Source: Microbacterium sp. B35-30 (GTDB taxonomy: Bacteria > Actinomycetota > Actinomycetes > Actinomycetales > Microbacteriaceae). Taken from it: 64,000 nt of DNA. The stretch spans positions 186,001 to 250,000 of the forward strand of contig NZ_MWLQ01000011.1 in assembly GCF_010634855.1 (NCBI RefSeq), written 5' to 3'. A model generated the notes under the pieces. It did not search any database. It worked only from the letters and a program-made list of their open reading frames with translations, and was not told the DNA's origin. Of this stretch, positions 44,399-54,521 are shown in pieces. Position numbers and translations under genes: made by a program. The stretch's first letter is position 1, and every line of letters starts with the position of its first letter.

Positions 44399-44865
44399 GT
44401 GCGGGGTCGTCGACGCTCGGATGCCTGGAACGAGGTGATGAGCTCGCGCTGCAGTCCGAACATCTCCCGCTCCTCCTCGGGCTCGGCATGGTCGAAGCCG
44501 AGGAGGTGGAGGAGGCCGTGCGTGGTGAGGAGGATCAGCTCGTCGAGCGTCGAGTGCTTGGCCGCCACGGCCTGCGTCTCAGCGACCTGGGGGCACAGCA
44601 CGATGTCACCGAGCAGCCCGGGCGGCGTGGGTGCGTCCTCGGTGCCCGGACGAAGCTCGTCCATCGGGAAGCTCAGCACGTCGGTCGGGCCCGGCTCGTC
44701 CATCCACTGCACGTGGAGTGCCTCCATCGCCCCCTCGTCGACGAGCAGGATCGCGACGTCGGCGTCGGGGCTCACATGGAGCTCGGCGAAGTTGTGCTCC
44801 ATGAGCCGCAGCAGGACGGTCTCGTCGACGGCGATACCGGATTCGTTGCCGATCTCGATGGTCAT
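44395..44865 (-). CDS. ybeY: Endoribonuclease YbeY
   Basis: YbeY processes the 16S rRNA 3' end. The 156-residue protein carries the zinc motif HGLLHLLGFDH near 116-126 and PTDVLSFPMDE near 60. Its start overlaps the phoH stop and its stop overlaps the CNNM start, both by 4 nt. Confidence 0.95.
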   Translation of the reverse strand: MTIEIGNESGIAVDETVLLRLMEHNFAELHVSPDADVAILLVDEGAMEALHVQWMDEPGPTDVLSFPMDELRPGTEDAPTPPGLLGDIVLCPQVAETQAVAAKHSTLDELILLTTHGLLHLLGFDHAEPEEEREMFGLQRELITSFQASERRRPRT

Positions 44866-45971
44866 GAGCGTCCTCGCTTCGGAAGGTGGTCACGGGGTCC
44901 GCTGCTGCGGGGCGCGGCGGCACGTCGCTCCGCGCGGTTCGCGAACTCGGCGGCCTCGTCCCGCTCGCGGCGAGCGGCGAGGCGGTGCTCGTCGTACACG
45001 CTGTAGGCGTCGACGATCCGCCCCACGAGCGTGTGGCGGACCACGTCGTCGCTGGTCAGGTAGGCGAAGTGGATGTCGTCGATGTTGTCCAGCACCCGGG
45101 TCACCAGGCGGAGACCCGACGCCCCCTGGGGCAGGTCGACCTGCGTGATGTCGCCGGTGACGACCATGCGGGTGCCGAAGCCCAGCCGGGTGAGGAACAT
45201 CTTCATCTGCTCGGGCGTGGTGTTCTGCGCCTCGTCGAGCACGACGAAGGAGTCGTTCAGCGTGCGTCCGCGCATGTACGCCAGCGGTGCGACCTCGATG
45301 GTGCCGGTGGCCATAAGCTTGGGCACGAGCTCGGGGTCCATCATCTCGTTGAGCGCGTCGTAGAGCGGCCGCAGATACGGGTCGATCTTGTCGGTGAGCG
45401 TGCCGGGCAGGAACCCCAGCCGCTCCCCCGCCTCGACGGCGGGCCGGGTCAGGATGATGCGACTGACCTCCTTGCGCTGGAGTGCCTGCACGGCCTTCGC
45501 CATCGCCAGGTAGGTCTTGCCGGTGCCGGCGGGACCGATGCCGAACACGATGGTGCTCTCCTCGATCGCGTCGACGTACGCCTTCTGCCCGAGGGTCTTG
45601 GGGCGGATGACGCGACCGCGTGACGACAGGATCGCCTCGCCCAGCACCTCCGACGGCCTCGGCCCGCCTTCCGTGCGGAGGATGCGGTTCGACGAGGCGA
45701 CGTCCTCCTCGCCGAGCGCGTGCCCGGCCTTCGTCATTGCGAGCAGCTCGTCGACGAGCGTCCGTGCCGCTGCGACGGCGCCGCGCTCACCGGTGAGCGT
45801 GATCTCGTTGCCGCGCACGTGCACATCGACACCGGGGTGCTCCCGTTCGACGACCCGCAGCAGACGATCCTGGGGACCGAGCAGCTGTACCATCGCGACG
45901 CCGTCCGCGTAGATGCGCTCGATCGTGCTGCCGTCGTCGCTCACGGATTCATGACCGTCTTGATCAGGCAC
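44862..45971 (-). CDS. phoH: PhoH-like ATPase
   Basis: This 369-residue ATPase has an N-terminal KH-like region (1-80), Walker A GIGPAGTGKTYLAM near 150, and Walker B FVVLDEAQNTT near 245, followed by TGDITQVDLP. It belongs to the PhoH/YbeZ family, usually found with YbeY and probably helping ribosomal RNA maturation. The GTG at 45971 (MPDQDGHES) overlaps the HIT gene stop by 8 nt and has an AGAGAAGAG site; a GTG at 45944 is an alternative. Confidence 0.92.
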   Translation of the reverse strand: MPDQDGHESVSDDGSTIERIYADGVAMVQLLGPQDRLLRVVEREHPGVDVHVRGNEITLTGERGAVAAARTLVDELLAMTKAGHALGEEDVASSNRILRTEGGPRPSEVLGEAILSSRGRVIRPKTLGQKAYVDAIEESTIVFGIGPAGTGKTYLAMAKAVQALQRKEVSRIILTRPAVEAGERLGFLPGTLTDKIDPYLRPLYDALNEMMDPELVPKLMATGTIEVAPLAYMRGRTLNDSFVVLDEAQNTTPEQMKMFLTRLGFGTRMVVTGDITQVDLPQGASGLRLVTRVLDNIDDIHFAYLTSDDVVRHTLVGRIVDAYSVYDEHRLAARRERDEAAEFANRAERRAAAPRSSGPRDHLPKRGRS

Positions 45972-46311
45972 CGACACTCTTCTCTTCGAGGCCTCCCGCG
46001 AGCACATGGGCGTGCACGTGGAAGACGGTCTGGCCCGCGTTCGGGCCGGTGTTGAACACGAGGCGGAAGTCTCCGTCGGATTGCTCCGCCGCGAGGGTGT
46101 TCGCCAGGCCGACGAGTTCGGCCATCAGCTCGGGATCACCGGCCGCGAGCTCGACGACGTTCCGGTACTCCTCGGTCTTGGGGATCACCAGCAGGTGCAG
46201 TGGCGCCTGCGGGGCGATGTCGCGGATCGCGAAGGCGTTCTCGGTCTCCGCGATGATCTCGGACGGGATCTCTCCGTTGCGGATGCGCGTGAAGATCGAC
46301 GGCTCGCTCAT
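45964..46311 (-). CDS. HIT-family nucleotide hydrolase
   Basis: This 115-residue protein has the histidine triad QTVFHVHAHVLAGG (His-x-His-x-His) near 97-106 and SIFTRIRNGEIPSEI at the start, as in the HINT/PKCI branch that hydrolyses nucleoside phosphoramidates. The ATG lies 6 nt after a TAGACT -10 box and has no ribosome site, so the whole five-gene operon appears to start with a leaderless mRNA. Confidence 0.93.
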   Translation of the reverse strand: MSEPSIFTRIRNGEIPSEIIAETENAFAIRDIAPQAPLHLLVIPKTEEYRNVVELAAGDPELMAELVGLANTLAAEQSDGDFRLVFNTGPNAGQTVFHVHAHVLAGGLEEKSVGA

Positions 46312-46317
46312 GCCGCA

Positions 46318-46323
46318 AGTCTA
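46318..46323 (-). promoter_or_regulatory. -10 box (TAGACT) of the HIT-phoH-ybeY-CNNM-era operon
   Basis: TAGACT on the minus strand is 6 nt from the HIT ATG. Confidence 0.55.
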
Positions 46324-46332
46324 CCGACGGGG

Positions 46333-46354
46333 CCCTTCGACTGGCTCAGGGACC
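46333..46354 (+). repeat. REP-like 22-nt element, copy 2
   Basis: The word begins CCCTTCGACTGGC and ends TCAGGGACC, matching copy 1 at 14245 at 19 of 22 positions. A degenerate third partial copy (GACGGGCTCAGGTACC) follows at once. It occupies the rsmE-HIT gap. Confidence 0.55.
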
Positions 46355-46396
46355 GGGGTGACGGGCTCAGGTACCGGGGTCGAGCCGTCGAACCGC

Positions 46397-47134
46397 TCAC
46401 CAGCGGCCGAGGGCGGTGCTGACGACCGCGAGGGCCGCAGGGCCGGCGGTCGATGTGCGCAGCACGGTGTCGCCGAGACGCACGAGCCGCGCGCCGGCGG
46501 CGGCGAGAGCGTCGAGCTCTTCGGGCGCGATGCCGCCTTCTGGTCCGACGACCAGCACGACATCGCGGTCGTCTCCGTGCTCGACCGCGAGGGCGCTGAG
46601 CCGCTCGGTCGCCGTGGGTTCGAGGATGAGGAGACGGGATGCCGCCGCCCGCTGCACGAGCCCGGCCGTCGACGTCAGCTCCGCCACGCCCGGCACCCAG
46701 GGGCGGTGGGCCTGCTTCGCCGCCTCGCGCACGATGGTCGTCCACCGCGTCCGGCCCTTCACCGCCTTCGCGGCGTCCCACCGCGAGACGCTGCGTGACG
46801 CCTGCCACGGCACGATCTCATCGACGCCGAGCTCCGTCGCCGCCTGGACCGCCAGTTCGTCGCGATCGCCCTTGGCGAGTGCCTGCACGAGCAGGACGCG
46901 CGGGCTCGGCTGCGGGGCATCCGTCCGCGCGGTGATCCTCACCACGACCTCGCGAGGTGCGACCGACTCCACCACGCCGGTGAGCCAGGCGCCCCGGCCG
47001 TCGCCGACGGTCACCTCCTCGCCGGCGCGGACCCGCCGCACGCTCGAGGCGTGGTGCGCCTCCGAGCCCTGGAGGATCACCGCATCGCCCGGCGCGGCGG
47101 TGGCCGGCTCGTCGAGGAGGAAGTGCAGGGCCAC
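46397..47134 (-). CDS. rsmE: 16S rRNA m3U1498 methyltransferase
   Basis: RsmE methylates U1498 in 16S rRNA using S-adenosylmethionine. The 245-residue SPOUT enzyme has an N-terminal PUA-like part (HHASSVRRVRAGEEV), LLVQALAKGDRDEL, and the knot motif VVLVVGPEGGIAPEEL near 190 with LGDTVLRTSTAGPAAL. It starts 3 nt after the dnaJ stop and ends the hrcA-dnaJ-rsmE operon. Confidence 0.95.
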   Translation of the reverse strand: MALHFLLDEPATAAPGDAVILQGSEAHHASSVRRVRAGEEVTVGDGRGAWLTGVVESVAPREVVVRITARTDAPQPSPRVLLVQALAKGDRDELAVQAATELGVDEIVPWQASRSVSRWDAAKAVKGRTRWTTIVREAAKQAHRPWVPGVAELTSTAGLVQRAAASRLLILEPTATERLSALAVEHGDDRDVVLVVGPEGGIAPEELDALAAAGARLVRLGDTVLRTSTAGPAALAVVSTALGRW

Positions 47135-47137
47135 CGG

Positions 47138-48250
47138 TCAGGCGTTCCGGAACCGGTCGCGCAGCTTGGCGAACAGACCCTGGTGAAACTCCGAGAGCCG
47201 CGGGGCCGGTGCCTTGGTCCGCTTGGCGAACTCCTCGATGAGGGCACGCTCCTTGTGGTCGAGCCGCGTCGGCGTCACGACGTGCACGCCGACGCGGAGG
47301 TCGCCGCGCTGGGATCCGCGCAGCGGCGTGATGCCGCGGCCCTTGATCGTCAGGATGTCGCCCGCCTGCACGCCCGGGCGCACCTCGAGGTCGACCGGGC
47401 CGTCGAGCGACTCGATCGTCGTCGTCGTTCCGAGGATCGCGTCGGGCATCGACACCTCGAGCGTCGCCAGCAGGTCGTCGCCGTCGCGGCTGAACACCTC
47501 GTGCGGCGAGACGGTGACCTCGATGTAGAGGTCGCCGTTGGGGCCGCCGGCGGGGCCGACCTCACCCGAGCCGGGAAGCTGCAGCCGCAGTCCGGTCTCG
47601 ACGCCGGCGGGGATGTCGAGCGACACGGTGCGGCGTGCGCGCACGCGGCCCTGGCCCTGGCAGGTCGCGCAGGGGTAGGGAATCGTGGTGCCGTAGCCCT
47701 GGCAGACGTTGCACGGCTGCGTCGTGACGACGTTGCCGAGGAGGCTCCGCACCTGACGCTGCACGTTGCCGGTGCCGTGGCAGATGTCGCAGGTCACGGG
47801 GCTGGTCCCGGGCTGGCAGCACGAGCCCTGACAGGTCTCGCAGAGCACCGCGGTGTCGACGTCGATGTCCCGGTGCGTGCCGAACACCACGTCGCCGAGC
47901 TCGAGCGTCACGCGCACCAGGGCGTCCTGCCCGCGCTCCCGCCGCGACCGGGGACGGCCGCCGCGGCCGCCGCCGGCCGAACCGAAGAAGGTCTCGAAGA
48001 TGTCGTTGAAGCCGCCGAAGCCGCCGGCGCCGCCGAACGGCGAGTCGTTGCCGCCCATGTCGTACCGTGCCCGCTGATCCGGATCACTCAGCACGTCGTA
48101 GGCGTGCGTCACGAGCTTGAATCGCTCGGAAGCGTCTTCTCCGGGGTTCACGTCCGGGTGCAGCTGCCGGGCGAGCTTGCGGTACGCCTTCTTGATCTCG
48201 TCGGTGGTGGCGTCGCGTGAGACGCCGAGGACCTCGTAGTGGTCAGCCAC
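47138..48250 (-). CDS. dnaJ: Chaperone DnaJ (DnaJ2 type)
   Basis: DnaJ stimulates DnaK ATPase and delivers unfolded clients. The 370-residue protein has a J domain with HPD in LHPDVNPG (near 32), a Gly/Phe-rich linker, and four CxxCxGxG repeats ([31 protein letters not shown]) between about 135 and 210, then the C-terminal client domains. The GTG start is 52 nt after hrcA. It is co-transcribed with hrcA and so likely heat-induced. Confidence 0.95.
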   Translation of the reverse strand: MADHYEVLGVSRDATTDEIKKAYRKLARQLHPDVNPGEDASERFKLVTHAYDVLSDPDQRARYDMGGNDSPFGGAGGFGGFNDIFETFFGSAGGGRGGRPRSRRERGQDALVRVTLELGDVVFGTHRDIDVDTAVLCETCQGSCCQPGTSPVTCDICHGTGNVQRQVRSLLGNVVTTQPCNVCQGYGTTIPYPCATCQGQGRVRARRTVSLDIPAGVETGLRLQLPGSGEVGPAGGPNGDLYIEVTVSPHEVFSRDGDDLLATLEVSMPDAILGTTTTIESLDGPVDLEVRPGVQAGDILTIKGRGITPLRGSQRGDLRVGVHVVTPTRLDHKERALIEEFAKRTKAPAPRLSEFHQGLFAKLRDRFRNA

Positions 48251-48302
48251 TTTCGCCTTTCCTGCCGCGGCGAGGCCGCGGAATCGATGATGCGCGTCCG
48301 CG

Positions 48303-49343
48303 TCAGCGGGAGTTGTCGTCCTGCTCGAGCATGCGCGTGAGGTAGCGCGCGACGGCACGGACCGTCGCGAGGTTGGTGGGGTAGTCCATGCGCGTCGGCC
48401 CGAGCACGCCGACGCGGGCGAGCGATCCGGTCGCGTCGTAGTCACTGGCGACGACGGATGCCTCGCCCAGGCCGAACGCCTCGTTCTCACGGCCGATGCT
48501 CGCGGCGAGGCCCTGCTCGTCGGCCACCATCTCTCCCATCAGTCGCAGGAGGGTCACCTGCTCCTCGATCGCCTCGAGGAGGGGGTAGATGCTGCCGCGG
48601 AAGTCGGATTCGCTGCGTGCGAGGTTGGCGCTGCCTGCCATCACCAGCTTGTCCTGGCGGAACTCCTCGAGCTCTTCGGCGACCGCGCGGATGATCTCGT
48701 CCGTCGCCTGCTCGTGCGCGGGCGCCTGGGCATCGGGCACCTCGAGCCGCTCCGCGATGCGCTGGAGCCCCTCGCGGACCGGCCGGCCGACCAGCAGCGT
48801 GCCGAGGCGGGCGCGGATGTGCGCGAGGTCGGTGTCGTCGAAGTCCTCGCCGACGAACGTCAGGCGCTGCGACACGCGACCGGTGTCGGTGACGACGATC
48901 ACCAGCATCCGTCCGCCGCCGAGCTGCACCAGCTCCACGTGGGTGACGTTGGCGCGTGCGAACGACGGGTACTGGACGATCGCGACCTGGCCGGTGAGTT
49001 GGGTCAGTGCCCGCACCGTGCGCACGAGCACGTCGTCGAGGTCGCCCGAGCCGTCCAGGAACGAGGCGATGGCCGAGCGCTGGGCCGAGGAGAGCGGGCG
49101 GATCTCGGCGAGGTGGTCCACGAAGACGCGGTAGCCCTTGTCGGTCGGGACGCGTCCCGAAGACGTGTGCGGCGCGACGATGAGCTCTTCGTCTTCGAGC
49201 AGCGCCATGTCGTTGCGGATGGTCGCGGCGGACACGCCGAACGCGTGCCGCTCGACGATCGTCTTGCTGCCGACCGGCTCACGCGTGTCGACGTAGTCCT
49301 GGACGATCGCCCGCAGCACCTGCAGACCTCGCTCGCTGACCAT
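48303..49343 (-). CDS. hrcA: Heat-inducible repressor HrcA
   Basis: HrcA binds CIRCE elements and represses chaperone genes. The 346-residue protein has an N-terminal winged helix ([34 protein letters not shown]) and the GAF-like C-terminal domain with [17 protein letters not shown] and [28 protein letters not shown] lies directly upstream, so it is autoregulated. Confidence 0.96.
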   Translation of the reverse strand: MVSERGLQVLRAIVQDYVDTREPVGSKTIVERHAFGVSAATIRNDMALLEDEELIVAPHTSSGRVPTDKGYRVFVDHLAEIRPLSSAQRSAIASFLDGSGDLDDVLVRTVRALTQLTGQVAIVQYPSFARANVTHVELVQLGGGRMLVIVVTDTGRVSQRLTFVGEDFDDTDLAHIRARLGTLLVGRPVREGLQRIAERLEVPDAQAPAHEQATDEIIRAVAEELEEFRQDKLVMAGSANLARSESDFRGSIYPLLEAIEEQVTLLRLMGEMVADEQGLAASIGRENEAFGLGEASVVASDYDATGSLARVGVLGPTRMDYPTNLATVRAVARYLTRMLEQDDNSR

Positions 49344-49378
49344 CCCGCCTCCTCACGCTGCTGTCGGCACCAGGGCGC

Positions 49379-49405
49379 CTGGCACTCGCATGACTCGAGT
49401 GCCAA
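49379..49405. promoter_or_regulatory. CIRCE operator of hrcA-dnaJ-rsmE
   Basis: CTGGCACTC and GAGTGCCAA face each other over a 9-nt spacer, matching TTAGCACTC-N9-GAGTGCTAA except near the outer ends. It lies 35 nt upstream of hrcA and overlaps its -10 box by one base. Confidence 0.9.
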
Positions 49406-49410
49406 TTCTA
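49405..49410 (-). promoter_or_regulatory. -10 box (TAGAAT) of hrcA
   Basis: TAGAAT abuts the CIRCE, placing the transcription start inside the operator. Confidence 0.55.
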
Positions 49411-49498
49411 TCCGATGCCCCTGCCAGGATCGCCGAACGACGCCGTGTGCGGTGGGGGCGCGCCGCAGCGGATGGTGCCGTGCGGCAACGTGGTGTCG

Positions 49499-50716
49499 TC
49501 ACTCGGTGAGCGCGCGGACGACGGCGTCGGCCAGCAGGCGTCCCCGCCGGGTCAGCACGACGTGTCCCCGCAGGGCAGTCGGGCCGTCGATGAGACCGTC
49601 CGCGATGAGCGCGGCGACCGCGTGCCGGCCTTCGCCCTGCAGTTCGGAGACGGGCAGCCCCTCACGGACCCGCGTGCGCAGCAGCACACTCTCGAGCGTG
49701 CGGGCCTCGGCATCCGGGCTCTCCCGTCCGGCGGCGGGCGACTCGCCCGCCGCGAGCCGCTGTGCGTACGCCGCGGGGTGCTTGACGTTCCAGAACCGCA
49801 CTCCCCCGATGTGGCTGTGGGCTCCTGGACCGAAGCCCCACCAGTCCGAACCGAGCCAGTACGCGAGGTTGTGCCGCGAGCGGTGCCCGGTGTCTCGGGC
49901 CCAGTTCGACACCTCGTACCAGTCGAATCCGCCGCCTGCGAGCAGGTCGTCGGCGAGCTCGTACATGTCGGCCTGCAGGTCGTCGTCCGGGGCTGCGACT
50001 TCTCCGCGGCGGATCTGGCGGGCGAGCTTCGTACCGTCCTCGATGATGAGCGCGTAGGCCGAGATGTGGTCGGGCTCCAGGGCGATCGCGGCCTCGAGCG
50101 AGGCCCGCCAGTCGTCGATGGACTCGCCGGGGGCGCCGTAGATCAGGTCGACGCTCACGTCGAGGCCGGCATCGCGTGCCGCCGACACCGCGGTGCGGAC
50201 GTTCTCGGGGTCGTGGGTGCGATCGAGTGCCGCGAGGACGTGCGGGACGGCCGACTGCATGCCGATCGAGAGCCGGGTGACACCGGATGCCGCGAGCTCG
50301 GCCGCGACGGCCGGTGAGACGGTGTCGGGATTGGCCTCGACCGTCACCTCTGCCCCCTCTACGACTCCGAAACTGTCGCGCACGCCGCCGAGCATGCGCG
50401 CGAGATCGCCCGGTGGCAGCAGCGTCGGCGTGCCGCCGCCGAAGAACACCGTCGTGGCCGGGCGATTGCCGCCCGCCCGCTCGAGCACCGCCGCCGCGAG
50501 GTCCACCTCGCGCAGGAGAGTGTCGGCGTACTGATCCTGGCGGGCGCCGCGCAGCTCCGACGAGGTGTAGGTGTTGAAGTCGCAGTAACCGCAGCGCACG
50601 CGGCAGAACGGCACGTGCAGGTACACGCCGAAATCGGTCGAGGGATCGACGCGGGCGCCCGCCGGCAGCGAGCCGTCCGCGGGAACGGGCTCGCCGAGCG
50701 GAAGAGCCGCGCCCAT
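49499..50716 (-). CDS. hemW: Radical SAM heme chaperone-like protein HemW
   Basis: The 405-residue protein binds a 4Fe-4S cluster through CRVRCGYCDF (C38, C42, C45), with VFFGGGTPTLLP, VEANPDTV and SIGMQSAVPHVL as SAM-binding motifs. It is related to coproporphyrinogen oxidase HemN, but lacks the extra Cys expected for that activity, so a heme-handling (HemW) role is preferred. It starts 7 nt after the DUF1990 gene. Confidence 0.9.
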   Translation of the reverse strand: MGAALPLGEPVPADGSLPAGARVDPSTDFGVYLHVPFCRVRCGYCDFNTYTSSELRGARQDQYADTLLREVDLAAAVLERAGGNRPATTVFFGGGTPTLLPPGDLARMLGGVRDSFGVVEGAEVTVEANPDTVSPAVAAELAASGVTRLSIGMQSAVPHVLAALDRTHDPENVRTAVSAARDAGLDVSVDLIYGAPGESIDDWRASLEAAIALEPDHISAYALIIEDGTKLARQIRRGEVAAPDDDLQADMYELADDLLAGGGFDWYEVSNWARDTGHRSRHNLAYWLGSDWWGFGPGAHSHIGGVRFWNVKHPAAYAQRLAAGESPAAGRESPDAEARTLESVLLRTRVREGLPVSELQGEGRHAVAALIADGLIDGPTALRGHVVLTRRGRLLADAVVRALTE

Positions 50717-50723
50717 CAGCGAG

Positions 50724-51374
50724 TCACGCGGGCGTCGTGTACAGCGGCGAGATGGCGCGCAGGTAGCGCGTGAACAGCTCCCGCCGACGGCGCTTGGTCA
50801 GCCCGGGCAGCACGCGGTAGAGCACCGCACGGGGTGCGTCGAAGGCGCGCACGGTGAACCACACCTCGTCGTTGTCGTACCAGTCGAGCATGAAGGACTC
50901 CTCGCCGCTGACGACCGAATCGCTCACCGTGCCGAGGGCGAAGCCGATGCGGCGCGGCTCCTCCACGGCGAAGATGACGCGCAGCTCGGCGTCGGCGCGC
51001 AGGCCCTTCACCCGGCCGTCGACCTTGATGGTCGTGCCGGCACTGACGTACGGCGTGCCGTCTGCGTCGAAACGCTGCTCAGCCTCGGTGCGGCTGGGAG
51101 CGACCGGGTTGCCCTCGGCGTCGAAGCTCACGCCGGAGTACATCGGGCCGGACGCGGGGCGCACGTCGGTGACGTCCAGCCCGGCGCCGCGTTGCGCCGT
51201 CCACGACAGCAGCGCCTCGCCGGCAGCGTGGAAACGGGCTTCGCCGCTGCCGATGCGCCACGACTGCTCGGCCGGGATGCTGCGCTCCGGCGGATAGTGC
51301 ATGAGATCGGGCGCCTGCGTCGCCCCGACAGCGGCGTAGTCGACCGTGTCGTCCCGGAAGTTCCCTCGACGCAT
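50724..51374 (-). CDS. DUF1990 (UPF0548) protein
   Basis: This 216-residue soluble protein has the DUF1990 pattern: YAAVGATQAPDLMHYPPERS, RFHAAGEALLSWTAQRGAG, FALGTVSDSVVSGEESFML and the C-terminal RRRRELFTRYLRAI. The function is unknown. The ATG lies 7 nt after a TAGGCT -10 box that overlaps the lepA stop codon. It is followed closely by hemW. Confidence 0.85.
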   Translation of the reverse strand: MRRGNFRDDTVDYAAVGATQAPDLMHYPPERSIPAEQSWRIGSGEARFHAAGEALLSWTAQRGAGLDVTDVRPASGPMYSGVSFDAEGNPVAPSRTEAEQRFDADGTPYVSAGTTIKVDGRVKGLRADAELRVIFAVEEPRRIGFALGTVSDSVVSGEESFMLDWYDNDEVWFTVRAFDAPRAVLYRVLPGLTKRRRRELFTRYLRAISPLYTTPA

Positions 51375-51381
51375 GACGACC

Positions 51382-51387
51382 AGCCTA
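51382..51387 (-). promoter_or_regulatory. -10 box (TAGGCT) of DUF1990-hemW, built on the lepA stop codon
   Basis: TAGGCT on the minus strand starts with the TAG stop codon of lepA and ends 7 nt before the DUF1990 ATG. Confidence 0.5.
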
Positions 51388-53238
51388 CTTGCCGTCCTTT
51401 TTCTCGGTGTCGCCCGACAGCGCGGCGATGAACGCCTCCTGGGGGACCTCCACGCGACCGACCATCTTCATGCGCTTCTTGCCCTCCTTCTGCTTCTCGA
51501 GAAGCTTGCGCTTGCGGCTGATGTCGCCGCCGTAACACTTGGCGAGGACGTCTTTGCGCATTGCCCGGATCGACTCGCGGGCGATGATGCGCGCCCCGAT
51601 CGCGGCCTGGATCGGAACCTCGAACTGCTGTCGTGGGATGAGCTTCTTGAGCCGCTCGGTCATCAGCACGCCGTAGGCGTATGCCTTGTCGCGATGGACG
51701 ATGGCGCTGAACGCATCCACCGGCTCGCCCTGCAGCAGGATGTCGACCTTCACGAGGTCGGCCTCCTGATCGCCGCTGGGCTCGTAGTCCAGCGAGGCGT
51801 ACCCCGCGGTCTTCGACTTCAGATGGTCGAAGAAGTCGAAGACGATCTCGCCGAGGGGCATGCTGTAGCGGATCTCGACGCGGTCCTCGCCGAGGTACTC
51901 CATGCCGAGCAGCGTGCCTCGCCGGGACTGGCAGAGCTCCATGATCGTGCCGACATAGTCCTTGGGCGCGAGGATCGCGGCCTTGACCATCGGCTCCGTC
52001 ACGCTGGCGATCTTGGTGCCGGAGGGGAACTCGCTGGGGTTCGTGACGGTGAAGCTCTTCCTGTCGTCGGTCACCACCTCGTAGGTCACCGACGGCGCGG
52101 TCGAGATGAGGTCGAGACCGAACTCGCGCTCGAGGCGCTCGGTCACGATCTCGAGATGAAGCAGGCCCAGGAAGCCGCAGCGGAACCCGAAGCCGAGAGC
52201 GACCGAAGTCTCGGGCTCGTAGTTGAGCGAGGCATCAGACAGCTTCAGCTTGTCGAGCGCCTCACGCAGCACCGGGTAGTCGCTGCCGTCGATCGGATAC
52301 AGACCCGAGAAGACCATCGGCTTCGGGTCGGTGTAGCCGGGCAGCGCGTCCTTCGACGGCTTGCCGGCGTTTGTGACGGTGTCACCGACCTTCGACTGGC
52401 GCACATCCTTCACGCCGGTGATGAGGTAGCCCACCTCACCGACGCCCAGTCCCCGCGTCGGTGTCGGCTCGGGCGACGAGACCCCGATCTCGAGCAGTTC
52501 GTGGATCGCCCGTGTCGACATCATCTGGATACGCTCACGCGGGTTGAGGGTGCCGTCGACCATGCGGACATACGTGATGACGCCGCGGTAGGAGTCGTAC
52601 ACCGAGTCGAAGATCATGGCGCGGGAGGGCGCATCCGGATCACCCTTTGGCGCCGGGATCTGCGCGACGACGTGGTCGAGGAGGTCCTCGACGCCCATGC
52701 CGGTCTTGCCGCTGACCCGGAGCACGTCCTCGGGGCGCCCGCCGATCAGCCCGGCGAGCTCCTTCGCGTACTTCTCGGGATCGGCGGCGGGGAGATCGAT
52801 CTTGTTGAGGACCGGGATGATCTGCAGGTCGTTCTCGAGGGCCAGGTACAGGTTCGCGAGCGTCTGGGCCTCGATGCCCTGAGCCGCGTCGACCAGCAGG
52901 ATCGCGCCCTCGCACGCGGCGAGCGACCGCGAGACCTCGTACGTGAAGTCGACGTGCCCGGGCGTGTCGATCATGTTCAGCGCGAAGGTCTGGTCACCGG
53001 TCGTCCACGGCATCCGCACCGCCTGCGACTTGATCGTGATGCCTCGCTCGCGCTCGATGTCCATGCGGTCGAGGTACTGCGCGCGCATGTCGCGGTCGGA
53101 GACGACGCCGGTGATCTGCAGCATGCGGTCGGCCAACGTCGACTTGCCGTGGTCGATGTGGGCGATGATGCAGAAGTTGCGGATCAGCTCGGGCGGCGTG
53201 GCAGAGGGCTCGAGAGGCTTCAGGGCGCGGGGTGACAT
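51385..53238 (-). CDS. lepA: Elongation factor 4 (LepA)
   Basis: LepA is a ribosome-binding GTPase that helps during translation stress and 30S assembly. The 617-residue protein has [15 protein letters not shown] (P-loop, near 24), the [12 protein letters not shown] switch, [19 protein letters not shown] and the LepA-specific C-terminal region ending [13 protein letters not shown]. The ATG at 53238 lies 9 nt after TACAAT, so its leader is very short. It is the first gene upstream of DUF1990 and hemW. Confidence 0.96.
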   Translation of the reverse strand: MSPRALKPLEPSATPPELIRNFCIIAHIDHGKSTLADRMLQITGVVSDRDMRAQYLDRMDIERERGITIKSQAVRMPWTTGDQTFALNMIDTPGHVDFTYEVSRSLAACEGAILLVDAAQGIEAQTLANLYLALENDLQIIPVLNKIDLPAADPEKYAKELAGLIGGRPEDVLRVSGKTGMGVEDLLDHVVAQIPAPKGDPDAPSRAMIFDSVYDSYRGVITYVRMVDGTLNPRERIQMMSTRAIHELLEIGVSSPEPTPTRGLGVGEVGYLITGVKDVRQSKVGDTVTNAGKPSKDALPGYTDPKPMVFSGLYPIDGSDYPVLREALDKLKLSDASLNYEPETSVALGFGFRCGFLGLLHLEIVTERLEREFGLDLISTAPSVTYEVVTDDRKSFTVTNPSEFPSGTKIASVTEPMVKAAILAPKDYVGTIMELCQSRRGTLLGMEYLGEDRVEIRYSMPLGEIVFDFFDHLKSKTAGYASLDYEPSGDQEADLVKVDILLQGEPVDAFSAIVHRDKAYAYGVLMTERLKKLIPRQQFEVPIQAAIGARIIARESIRAMRKDVLAKCYGGDISRKRKLLEKQKEGKKRMKMVGRVEVPQEAFIAALSGDTEKKDGK

Positions 53239-53247
53239 GTCCAGACG

Positions 53248-53253
53248 ATTGTA
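53248..53253 (-). promoter_or_regulatory. -10 box (TACAAT) of lepA
   Basis: TACAAT on the minus strand lies 9 nt before the lepA ATG, giving a leader of about 2-3 nt. Confidence 0.5.
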
Positions 53254-53339
53254 CGGGTGCGGGATGCCTCGACCCTGCGAGTCGGCAGGTTCGGGGTGCG
53301 ACGGCGGCGATTCCGCATCCCCCCGGACGGCCGCGACCG

Positions 53340-54482
53340 TCACACGGGTGCGGGAAGGCGGCTCAGCCCTTCGAGCAGTTGGGCGCGGTCACTCGCCACG
53401 CACACGCGGATCCAGCCCTCCCCCGAGGCGCCGAAGGCGCTCCCCGGCGCGACGGCGACGCCCTCTTCGTCGAGGAATCGCTCGCACCACGCCTTGACGT
53501 CGCCTCCCGAGACGTGCGAGACGTCGATCCACAGGTAGAACGCGCCGGTGGGGGTGAGGTAGCGGAGTCCACGCGCGGAGAGGGCGGCGGTGGCGGCGGC
53601 CAGGTTCTCGCGGTAGTGCGCCGCGCTGCGCGCCACGGCGGCCTGGTCGCCGGTGAGCGCCTCCGCCGCCGCCCGTTGCGACGGCTCGTCGACGCAGCTG
53701 ACGACGGACTCCTGCACCCGCAGCATCGTCTGGCGCCAGCCGGGCGGCGTCACCAGCCAGCCCACGCGGGCGCCGGTCATCGCGTAGGTCTTGGACAGCG
53801 AGAACACCGACAGCACGCGCCCGTCGGGATCGAGCGTCGCAGGGCTCACGTGAGGGGCTCCCCAGGTGAACCGCTCGTACACCTCGTCGCTGATGAGCCA
53901 CAGGTCGTGCCGTCGGGCCAGGGCGAGGAGCTCGCCCAGAGTCGAGCGGTCGAAGGTGGAGCCGAGCGGGTTGGACGGTGTGTTCACGATCAGCGAGCGC
54001 GTGCGCGGCGTCACGAGGGAGTCGAGCTCCGCGAGATCCGGCTGGAAATCGCGCGCAGGGCGCAGCGGGTACGGCACGGGGACGGCTTGGAGCAGGTGGG
54101 CGTTCATGGTGAACGTCGTGTAGCCCGGGTCGGGAACGAGCACCTCGTCGCCGCGTGACAGCGTGAGCGCCATTGCGAGGTGCAGCGCCTGCGTGGCGCC
54201 GACCGTCACCCAGATCTGCTCGATGTCGACGTCCAGGCCGTTCTCGCGTGCCAGCTTCGCGCGGATCGCCTCCCGCAGCGCGGGCGTGCCGCCGTTGGGC
54301 GTGTAGCGGATCGCCCCTTCGCGCCACGCGTCGGCCGCGGCATCCCGGATCCGCGATGATGCGACCTCGCCCGGCTCGCCGACCGCCAGGATGATCGTTC
54401 CGGGCCGGCGCAGGGCACGCTCGAGGATGTGGCGCACACCCGAGCCCGGCATGTGCGCGATGTGCGGAGCGATCTCGGGCAT
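53340..54482 (-). CDS. Class I/II PLP-dependent aminotransferase
   Basis: This 380-residue enzyme has [45 protein letters not shown] and the PLP Lys in [15 protein letters not shown]. The pattern fits aspartate/alanine aminotransferase-like enzymes; the substrate is not decided. The ATG is 6 nt after a TAGCAT -10 box, suggesting a leaderless mRNA. It is divergent from the alpha/beta hydrolase. Confidence 0.88.
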   Translation of the reverse strand: MPEIAPHIAHMPGSGVRHILERALRRPGTIILAVGEPGEVASSRIRDAAADAWREGAIRYTPNGGTPALREAIRAKLARENGLDVDIEQIWVTVGATQALHLAMALTLSRGDEVLVPDPGYTTFTMNAHLLQAVPVPYPLRPARDFQPDLAELDSLVTPRTRSLIVNTPSNPLGSTFDRSTLGELLALARRHDLWLISDEVYERFTWGAPHVSPATLDPDGRVLSVFSLSKTYAMTGARVGWLVTPPGWRQTMLRVQESVVSCVDEPSQRAAAEALTGDQAAVARSAAHYRENLAAATAALSARGLRYLTPTGAFYLWIDVSHVSGGDVKAWCERFLDEEGVAVAPGSAFGASGEGWIRVCVASDRAQLLEGLSRLPAPV

Positions 54483-54488
54483 GCCGCC

Positions 54489-54515
54489 ATGCTAAGCGGC
54501 GCCCACAGCTAGCCT
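54489..54515. promoter_or_regulatory. Back-to-back leaderless promoters
   Basis: Minus-strand TAGCAT (54489-54494) and plus-strand TAGCCT (54510-54515) each lie 6 nt from the ATG of their gene. Only 15 nt separate the two boxes, so the promoters share their upstream regions. Confidence 0.55.
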
Positions 54516-54521
54516 GTCGTC

